This document shows, one piece after another, positions 55,741 through 64,000 of a DNA stretch of 64,000 nucleotides (position 1 is its first letter; every line of letters starts with the position of its first letter). Below the pieces are notes generated by a model that ran no database searches, was not told the DNA's origin, and saw only the letters and a list, made by a program, of their open reading frames with translations. The stretch is from NCBI GenBank assembly GCA_948567375.1, contig OX419759.1, positions 50,124,593 to 50,188,592 of the forward strand. The letters are read 5' to 3'. The DNA comes from Lunularia cruciata. Lineage: Eukaryota > Streptophyta > Marchantiopsida > Lunulariales > Lunulariaceae. The translations under genes and the position numbers were made by a program.

Positions 55741-57470
55741 TGAAATATCCTAACTCAGAATTATAGAAGATAAGATGAATGCAACTATAATGAGGAAGAA
55801 GACTTCAATTAGAATTTAGTTTGTAAATTTGAGCATAAAGGAGTATGTGAAGGTATTGTCAAGGTACTTTAAAAAAATTATAAGACACAACATGATTTTT
55901 TATATCAATAATCTTCTTGACAACTTTGAATATTAAGCGATTGAGTTTTGTATTCTCATAAATAAGAATATAAAGAGTAGAAGAATGGGGACATAAAATG
56001 ACATAAGGTAATGAATAGACTGCTATGAATCAAGTGGCCTTACTAAAATTTACGAAAGAAAGGATAATCAAAATCAAATGGATATTTACTCATTTAAAGT
56101 TGTTATAAGCAAAATTTCCAACTAGAGCAATAGTATCCTTATAGATTTGATGAAAAATTACAGATATATCAAGCATGTCTTTAAAAGTACAATTGCTTTA
56201 TTCAATTTGATCATCTAGTTGGGGTGGTGAATAATGGATGTGGCTATTTTGATACCTAGAATTCTAAACAATGCTTTCCAAAAATTACCAATGAGTTGTG
56301 CATTGTTAGTAGATATAAGATCTATTGGGAGATTATGATGATAGAATTTAATATTAAAATAGAGCTTGGTAAATTATAGAACATCAATTGTTTAAGCTAT
56401 GTGAAAAAAGTAGATTTTCACACTCATTTTATCCATAAAAATAACAACATATGTAGAAAGTATACTTTTTTTGCTTTAGAATAACAATCTATTCTTGATA
56501 CAAAACAAAGTATACTCACTTCATGATAACTTTGGTCTTAGTTAGAAAAAAAACCTCTTGACATAGTTTATTAGTACTTTGACTTATATTCCTCTTTTTT
56601 TGCCAATATAGATATTAAAATAATTGATTTTTTTGAATTTACTTGTAATACAGCCAAAAGGGAAATATATCTAGAACAATGTAAAATTTCCATATTTATT
56701 CTCAAACTTTATATCATATTCACATAGATGCTCCAAATATTATTGATGCTTTCAGATTGTGTTTCATACAACAATAGCTAGCTCATAGTTTGTACTTATG
56801 ATCAAAAGCTTTCTAAATTAAACAATTTCAGATCTCAGTAACATACAATTGAGTTTCTTACATCAATGGCTAGCTTGTGGTTTGTATGTATAATAATAAG
56901 CTTATCCAAAATAAGAAATTCCATATCTTGTGTGCCATAAATATTTCTTCACACTCAAAAGTATAGCAATCTTTGCAAAATATACCTATTTGAAGCAGAG
57001 GTTGTGGAATAGAATCTTGAAACGCTATAAATATGACTATGAGAGTTAAGCTTCAAAGCAAGAAATTATGGAATTTTTCTTGGACAAATTATGCAATTAG
57101 ATCCTTATAATTGAATTTATTAGTTCATTTTTCAAATGAAAGTTAATAGCTAACCATAGTTTAGGTGACCACATATTTAATATATATAATCTTTAGAGAA
57201 AACTGATTTTTGTAGTTACAGTAGGTTTTAGATAAGATAAATAAGAAGGTAAATTGCCACATAAAAAGAAATAAGATCCTAGAAGTTTATTTTTGGTATA
57301 TGCGATGAACTTGTGTATGCTCCATTGTTGATAGAGTATAATTCTATTTGTATAACAAAGAGCAGTATTCCAAACAAGACTTAATTCAAGATGACACAAT
57401 TCAAGGTAATTATTCCAAGTATCCCTTGTGAATTTTTCTGACCATGTGTATGCCAATGTATGTATTTTAA
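55740..57470 (-). mobile_element. Old Ty3/Gypsy relic, integrase region legible
   Basis: On the minus strand about 56,000-56,460 reads as a Gypsy integrase core: FWKALFRILGIKIATSIIHHPQLDDQIE, followed by TFKDMLDI and ALVGNFAYN. This matches the family pattern FW..L...LG......[10 protein letters not shown] and LVEFAYNN. The rest is too worn to assign, and limits are approximate. It is badly broken and by appearance the oldest pol fossil in the window. No LTRs found. Confidence 0.6.
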
Positions 57471-59500
57471 TGATTTAGCCATTTGTGAAGCTCAACATGT
57501 GATAATATGCCAAAGTAATCAAATTATGCATCCATTATGCTTTCTTAAGCATTTATATGAACCTCCATTCCCTTTCCTCTGAATATGTAAGGAGGCAGTA
57601 CTACTAAGATGAGGATAATTCTAATATCTTAGCTATATATAGGATTTCATTGACCTTAAACTAAAGGACTCAAGCTTTGAATATGTATCATAATTAAATA
57701 AATAACATTTATGCAATAAAGAAAGCAAAGACTTTAACAAATAACCAAAGTTAAATTTTTGGTTTCAAAATTATAAATTTTTTTTATTGTATTGTCAGCT
57801 TAATAGGTTGATCTTCTCTATGACCTCACCTTAGGGAAGAAATCATGTTGATAGAACAATTTGGAATCTTGATGTTCAGTCTTTGCACATCAAAATAGAC
57901 CATAAATAAGTATTACTGCATTTCACAAAGTTGTATAAGATACATCGTTGTTGGTTGCAATGAGGTACATCTCTATAATTAGATTAAGCAAGGTTTAAGA
58001 TTTGTTTACATGCACAAAATCAAAACTCAAGACATCAAGATCATAATTTTATATTAGGACATGCAATCAAGGTAATAGTTGGGGAGGTTTCTACTCATAT
58101 GACCTGGTAGTTCATATTAGACCATTGCTGCAAAGGACGATGGATGGATATCTGGAAGCGAGGAACATATTATTTAGTGAGAGACAGAATCCATTAAACA
58201 ACTATAAGATTCAAAGAATTAAATTAAAAACAAGTAATAAGGCAACTCAGAAAGACACCTATCAAAGAGAAAAAAAGAGATCATGGTCATAATTTTATTA
58301 GGAACATGAAATTAAGGTAATAGTTGTGAGTGTGAATCTCATTAAAAAAAGTAAATAAGACAAATCAAAAAGACACGTATCAAGGAGGAAGAAAAACATC
58401 AAAGGTTAATTAGGAATTAGAAGAATGTAATAGCACTAGTGAACTACTAAAAATAACAGTAAGATCAAGAAATAGTGGATACAAAAATAGTCCAAATAAA
58501 AAATGAAAGGAGTCAGAGTTATGGTTGTGTTTAAAGATTTTCTGAACGAGACAATGATCTTCACATAAAAGGTATAAAATATCTATGCCATAGATTCAGA
58601 TACTTGATTCGCATAATAGTGCTTCAAGACAATTCCATTATTACAAGTACGTTTGATCCCTATTGATAGCCGGCCTGCTAATGTGTAAAAAGTGTTCTTA
58701 AGAAAGCTTGTGTAAGGGGATATGATGAGATAATTCAAATTGCATCCAATGATAGCCGGTGTCTCCAGCTTCTAGGTTACTATGGTGCGAGTGGTCATAG
58801 TATGATTCGTAGTGCATTGAGAGTTTCATGTTTCATGCTTAGTTACATATCTAGTGTTGACCCTGTAAAATGGGAAATATTTTATAGTTAGTATGCTTTT
58901 TTAAATGGTAATTTAGTTTGAAAAAATCTACTACTCAACTTCTATTAAATTTCATATTAGTCATCAGGCATAATAACATATTTGGAATATATTTTGATGT
59001 AAATTTAAAAAGGATTTCCATGAAGTGAGTAGATAACAAAAATTATTTTTTTCCTTATGGTACTCTTATCTTTTACTAGATACAAGACGGCTATAGTGAA
59101 TTTTGTTTATGGTTATTAGAAAGAAGGGTTGGATCTATTTTTGCTTTGAATTTGGTATACAATCAATAAATAAATGATTACTTCAACTTGAACAAGAAGT
59201 TGTGAAAATCATTAACTTTCTCCATAAATTATAGAAATTGAGAAATATATCTCTATATATTCACTCAAATCTTTATCGGATATAAATTGCATTAGAATTT
59301 TAACGATTGATATACAGAAATATGCATATAAATCCGTTATAGAATATGAATGATAAATCAGATATATTTATTTTATAGAATAATTAAGTTTTATGATAGA
59401 AAAGTAACAAGATCTTAAAAGTTTGTATGGATTTGATAGAGATACGAAATAACAACTAAAACAGAACAATAAAATAGATACGAGACTAAGATGATTTTTG
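57470..59500. other. AT-rich stretch without a recognisable gene
   Basis: No coding family recognised. Two loosely repeated segments share the phrases ataattttat.ttagga.catg.aat.aaggtaatagttg (about 58,045-58,082 and 58,290-58,328) and aagacac.tatcaa (about 58,250 and 58,370), an old partial tandem duplication. Confidence 0.45.
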
Positions 59501-59745
59501 GTGAATTTCAGGATTAATATGAAGAATCATAATACATTTCCTTCCTGCAGTAGCTTTATTTGGGTGGGGTACAATTTTATAAAGAGTAGGTAGTTATGTA
59601 GAAATTACTCGTATTGAGCCTCTCCTAGCATTTTTCTCTAATCTTCTCTCAACTTACGACCAAATCTTCTCATTTGAATCACCGTAACTCAATTCACATC
59701 AGTTGCTTCAGAGACGGTAATAACATGGTGTCATCCTCTAGCTTA
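59500..59745 (+). repeat. Possible worn LTR end with primer site
   Basis: A TATA-like tttataaagag (about 59,576) is followed by a pyrimidine-rich ctctcctagc / cttctctcaac stretch and then taacatggtgtcatcctct (about 59,718-59,737), which resembles the LTR end plus tggtatcagagc primer site of Copia-type elements. No coding domains accompany it. Weak. Confidence 0.25.
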
Positions 59746-60240
59746 AAAAAACATGTTGGTCCCATCGGAATTGAATGACAGATCAGTCATCACTTTTTTT
59801 GGTGATTATCTGCCAAGCTATGATGGTGAACCAAGACTTTAATTATTACTGACCACTGTTCCCTTAAACTTGTGTATAATACTGTTTCTGACCTATAAAA
59901 CAATCGTTATGTTCCTCAATAATGAAGGACGTTACTACTGTGCATATGGTATCCACAGTAACTCGGGAGTGCTTATATCAATGCTATTACTAGTTTGGTA
60001 TGACTCAACTAGACTTGTTTATGTCAAATTTTATACCGCATTACATCATGAAGTTACAGTTGAGTATAATGAGATCGACTGACAAATTGTATTACACGAG
60101 GGAAAACATGAGGCACAAGGATTGGAGAAGACACAATAAGGCCAATGCTTCCCAAACACGAAAGAACAGGTTGACCAAAGTCGGCAAGCTTTATCCAATT
60201 TTATATATACAAGAATATTCAACTTAAAACCAAAGTCAAT
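59746..60240. other. AT-rich stretch without a recognisable gene; end of the AT-rich island
   Basis: Overlapping short frames on both strands, none recognised. Composition rises again near 60,240. Confidence 0.4.
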
Positions 60241-62040
60241 TTTCATTTGCGGTTGAACCTGGCAGTAATTTCAAGGAAATCTTCAAAGTTCTATAATGTC
60301 CGGTTAACGTACAGTAGTGGCCAAGTTGGAATAGATTATATTAAGCGTAATGGAGGGTTAGATAAATCAAGACATGGTCTGGGCAGCTCTTTCTCGTGCT
60401 TGAGTCTGAAAAATTTGAAACACCACTTTTTCTCGCGGCGATCCGTGGTCGCAATATTGTGATTGCTTTGTCAAAACCAGGGGAAATACGCTCGTGGTTT
60501 CGGTTAACACTGTCAAACTGTGCTTCTGTCGACGCGGACGGAGCGAGAACGGACGGAAGTTGGAAGCCTTGAAGGACATAAACAGGCAAGGATAAATGGC
60601 AGGTACGCGGCATGTGAAGGCCCACGGACGGGGAGTGTCAAATCTGGCCCGGTTATAATGAGTAACATGGACACAATTGTCGTCCCCGTTCAGAGGCACA
60701 ATGTCAATACGAAGAGCGGATCAGTTCGACCGGTTTGTCTTTTTTGATTAATAATTAAATAACACAAATAAATAAATAAATAAGAAAAAAGAAAAAAAGA
60801 TCGGACGACTTGTGAGTCGGGTCGTCAAGGAACCGTGGAAACTTTCATAGGCTTGCATCTGGACCGTGCAAACCATAACATCAGCTCTTTCTCGTGAGGG
60901 CTTGGTAATCAAGTCGTACGTCAACTCGTCCTGGCCCTCATTAAAGAACCTTCAAAGCAACTTTCACCTCACGACAGCCAGCATGACAGGCGCTTCCAAG
61001 AGCTGAATAAACGGTCTATTATATTATGCCGGTTACGAAATAAATAATTTCTAAAGCTGTTGCAAGTACTGTAGTAACGACAATATTTGGGCCTTGGCAA
61101 GTCCGCCGGACGGGTAGGCGACCGGCAATCAGACGGACGGCAGGCTGGTCTGCTATAAACCGCGTGAACGGGAACGGACGTCCCTGGCGACGGAATTTCC
61201 AATCACTGCCAACGTAGGAGTACGGGTGTGGTCTGACTCTTTGAAAGCTGTTGATCTTAATTATCGACGGTTCATAAGTACTGTATTGGGGTGGGAGTCG
61301 GAGACCTGGGGAGGGAAGCCTTATCTGGAGTGCGATGCAACTGTGGTTAAACTTACGATGACTGGGATTAAACTCAGGTCCCCGGTGACTGACGGTGTTC
61401 CTCAGATTGGGTACATCGGACTGAAAGGACGATGTGGGTGAAAGTCAGAGAGCTGGCCTACAATGTAACCTCGTAACCGGCCCCTGCCAGCTTCACTGGG
61501 GATTTGGGACCACCTTCTCCGGATCATTAATTTATCCGGAACCTCCAACCAAGCAAGAGGTAAAAGTCCACGTGCCAGTAAGCTTTATAGGATTCAACTG
61601 TCGGTTCCACAGAAACGCGGTATACTCCTCATAGCTTCTGGATAGCGTGCGAGACCCTTGTAATATGTCAGCCGGGACACAAAACCAGTTGGTACTGCCA
61701 TTAGTTGTCCGGTAGCCCCTGACTGGAGTCTTGCTAGGTGATTCAACTGGGCTAGCTCAAATTCACCATGGCCTGGTCCGGTTAAGTTAGCATCCGGGGC
61801 TGGCAACATCTGACGCGATTGTGGTTACCTAGGGGTGCCTCATATTATAAACCCGAGGTCATCAGGGAGCGAGTTCAAAAACCGTATGCGGTGGGCCGAG
61901 TCCCATACACTTAGTAGTCCACCGCCCGCAACCCGGATGTGGACGGCGGAACGGCGGTGATCAAATCGGCGCCTCGTGAGCGGAGACCGGATGACCGATG
62001 TAGTGAACCAGAGGGAAAGCGCGGTCAGTAGAATGTGACC
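60240..62040. other. GC-balanced stretch without a confident gene
   Basis: Several frames of 65-110 codons overlap on both strands (60,341-60,747; 61,226-61,441; 61,594-61,809), with no known domains. A short (aaat)n run is at about 60,765-60,783. It may be promoter or intron of a host gene. No start could be chosen. Confidence 0.4.
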
Positions 62041-62930
62041 GGGTAACTGGCGACATGACGGATGAGGATGAAGGTAGGAGGGAAAAAAGAGAGGAGCGAG
62101 GAAAGGAAGACGACCATCGACAAGCGGCAGCAGCAGCAGCAGACAGCAGCTCGAGGAGGAAGAGGGAGCGAGGGAAGACGAGAGACGAGGGGAGGTATGG
62201 AAGGTGGATTCACGAAGGTTGAGCTGTTGTGAGAGATCGAACCAGAGGAAGTAGAAGGTGACAGCTAGGGTCGACGAAGTAGTCGATTGTGTGTGGTTCG
62301 GGGTTGAGGGTCGATCGATCACATGATCCGATTGGACCCGAAAAGCGTGCGGTGTGTATTTCTAGATTAGGACGTAGAAATTATTTCGGAGAAGTTTTGT
62401 TGCGAGCGAGGTTGAGGACGAGGAGGAGGAGGAAGGGAGACTACAGTTGAACAATACTCGTGGAATGAACTAGAGAGAGAGGACCGAACAGTCGGAAAGA
62501 CTCGATAAGAGAAGCAGGCAACAGGCCAGCCAGCGGTGGCCAGGAGGAGCGCGTGTTGTTGTCTGTAAGTGTCGAAAGAAGTTCCATCAACCATACCGGA
62601 AGAGGAGAAAAGAGGAGTAGGAGGACGAGTCTTTTCATCGGTGTTTGTTAATCGCGGTCTGGTAGACCTGGTACTGGTGGAAGAGCGTTCTTAGAAAGAG
62701 ATAAGGTTGCGGAACTGGGAGGAAAAGCGAAAAAAGGACCCAGCGTAAGGAAGGGAAGAGTTAAGGAAGGAAAGAACACCGGGCATGCGCAAGGAGGACG
62801 AAGATAGTAGTGGAGTTAGTGGTAGCACAGTTTGAGCATGGCGGAGAAGCCTGGCGAGTGAGTGAAGAAACAAGGTGAGATAGCGGGTCTGAAGATTGCG
62901 AGCAGCACAGATTAACGGCTTTCTTCTGCC
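62040..62930 (+). other. Purine-rich stretch (gagg/gaag), possible minus-strand 5' leader
   Basis: For nearly 900 bases the plus strand is strongly enriched in A and G, with agcagcagcagcag at about 62,127-62,142 and gaggaggaggagg at about 62,418-62,431. On the minus strand this is a CT-rich tract of the kind common in plant 5' untranslated leaders and promoters. The open frames through it (61,840-62,322 minus and others) are Ser/Leu-rich products of the bias. Confidence 0.5.
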
Positions 62931-63184
62931 TCGTCTTGCGCTACTATATTCGAACAACTTGCGTCCTTCTTCTTCTTCTTCGTTGTAACCATCTCAACTT
63001 CTGGTGGGATCTTATCGGGACCTGTTCTAACTCTTCCCCTTCCACGCGGCCAGGAATTGTTTGCTGCAGGTTTTTGCGGTTCTCCTGATACAAGCTGTCT
63101 CCAGATCTTTAGTCCTCCGTACATTCTTGAGCAACAGTCAACGCACGCCAAAAGCTGGCTCCGGGTAGCTAAACTCTTTATCAA
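62912..63184 (-). CDS. Hypothetical ORF, possible exon, minus strand
   Basis: 90 codons with a lysine run near the end (MVTTKKKKKDASCSN) and a basic/proline middle (SWPRGRGRVRTGPDKIPPEVE). It could be an exon with a nuclear-type basic stretch, but there is no homology I recognise. Another minus-strand frame at 63,365-63,565 (MLSPLQEVSQSKPQRSS...) lies upstream and could be an earlier exon. It may equally be chance. Confidence 0.2.
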   Translation of the reverse strand: MIKSLATRSQLLACVDCCSRMYGGLKIWRQLVSGEPQKPAANNSWPRGRGRVRTGPDKIPPEVEMVTTKKKKKDASCSNIVAQDEAEESR

Positions 63185-64000
63185 CCACGCGGCACATGTG
63201 GACCAGGATCCGAAAGTACGTTGAGTCTACCTGCAGCACTTTCATCGCCCCTCACTTCGATCTGGGGACGCTGGGGACGGATTAGAGTAGTGATTGTTGG
63301 GCCCTGTGTTTCAAACAGCGGTGGTCGTATATCTCTTCCGAGAGGGAAATTTGCTGCGGCACTCTCAATCGAAACACAGTTTCGCAGAGGCGAGGTGGCT
63401 TGGTCGAGATTCCTTTATCTCTTCGTACTTCAATGGGATCGCAGCTTCAGCACTAGCAGCTGTGACGCGACTCATTTGCTTTACAGGACCTGATCTCCAA
63501 CTGAGGACGTCTGTAGAAGACCTTTGCGGCTTGCTTTGTGAGACTTCTTGCAAGGGACTCAACATGTCACCAAGAGCAGCTAACCTCCAAGGTCTGTATC
63601 GTTGTTGAGGTGCTCAGTTTTAAGCAGATAGGACAAGCAACTTGAGGACCTACTTGTTAGTACCTCGTTTGGCGCTGGGGGGTGCTGATTTCATGTAAGC
63701 TGCTAGTTGTCCGACCATGTCAGGGTGTTCAATGAATGTGTCATGCGATAAACTTTATTGTTGCTTATCAAAGTGGCGTCGGTGTTGACTTTCAGAATGA
63801 TCAGGTCAGGACAGACGAGTCTAAAGCCGCCTGATTTGAAGACCTTGTAAGATGCAAGCTCTAACATCGATCTCATTGTAAGAGAAGTCAGGGTCTGGCT
63901 CCCAGCGGCAGTTGTGGTTGGGATCTGCTTCCGTCTCTCACGACGTTCAAGATTAAGAAACCAAGGCCCAGGCTCAGGTTGTGGATTGCAGGTCTTCCAC
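63185..64000. other. GC-balanced stretch without a confident gene, running off the window
   Basis: Overlapping frames at 63,221-63,493 and 63,294-63,608 (plus) and 63,365-63,565 (minus) compete for the same bases and none shows a known domain. Nothing certain after 63,610. Confidence 0.35.

Noticed and set aside
61840-62322. 160-codon minus-strand frame rich in Ser and Leu
   Set aside because: It lies in the purine-biased tract, where such frames arise from composition. No domain was found, and competing frames cover the same bases.

Overview
The window is nuclear DNA of a land plant. The evidence is nested Ty3/Gypsy chromoviruses with an initiator-Met-tRNA primer site, a Ty1/Copia element, PIF/Harbinger relics, a host-type FCP1/NIF phosphatase fragment, and AT-rich repeat blocks beside more GC-balanced, intron-like DNA. 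The sequence alone does not fix the species. A moss or other seed-free plant is possible, but that is a weak guess. No bacterial operons, rRNA, tRNA or CRISPR arrays were seen.

Layout. Bases 1-14,300 hold a four-level nest. A minus-strand copy of a Harbinger-associated repeat ('A3', 10,597-14,300) is interrupted by a Copia element (3' part at 8,568-10,594). The Copia is interrupted by Gypsy chromovirus 1 (1-1,687 and 7,181-8,567), and that element is interrupted by Gypsy chromovirus 2 (1,688-7,180, both LTRs, 5-bp target duplication gcatc). From 14,300 to 18,500 the DNA is AT-rich with one decayed LTR plus primer site.

From 18,500 to 46,388 there are two direct tandem copies of a ~12-kb unit. 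The junction lies near 34,063. Each copy begins with block A: a decayed Harbinger transposase and a linked unknown split gene. Each ends with block B: a decayed coiled-coil gene on the minus strand and a better-conserved 1.5-kb end. The middle segment, with an FCP1/NIF-like phosphatase pseudogene, survives only in copy 2. In copy 1 that place is taken by Gypsy 3 (24,039-29,183, minus strand), which lacks its 5' end and carries a solo LTR. Copy 2 has its own solo LTR and at least one short retroposon-like insertion that copy 1 lacks, so these arrived after the duplication.

From 46,388 to 54,480 and from 60,240 to 64,000 the DNA is GC-richer and looks like host gene space. The best candidate gene is a 270-codon serine-rich minus-strand ORF (46,722-47,534) just outside the duplication edge. 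An AT-rich block at 54,480-60,240 holds a badly decayed Gypsy integrase. Odd structures include a 58-bp perfect palindrome (51,486-51,543), a 31-base G run, and perfect arrays of heat-shock-element units in the LTRs of the Gypsy 2/3 family.

No intact, confidently functional gene is visible. The window is mostly transposon fossils and duplicated host-derived pseudogenes. All identifications come from reading translations by eye, and divergence figures are hand estimates.
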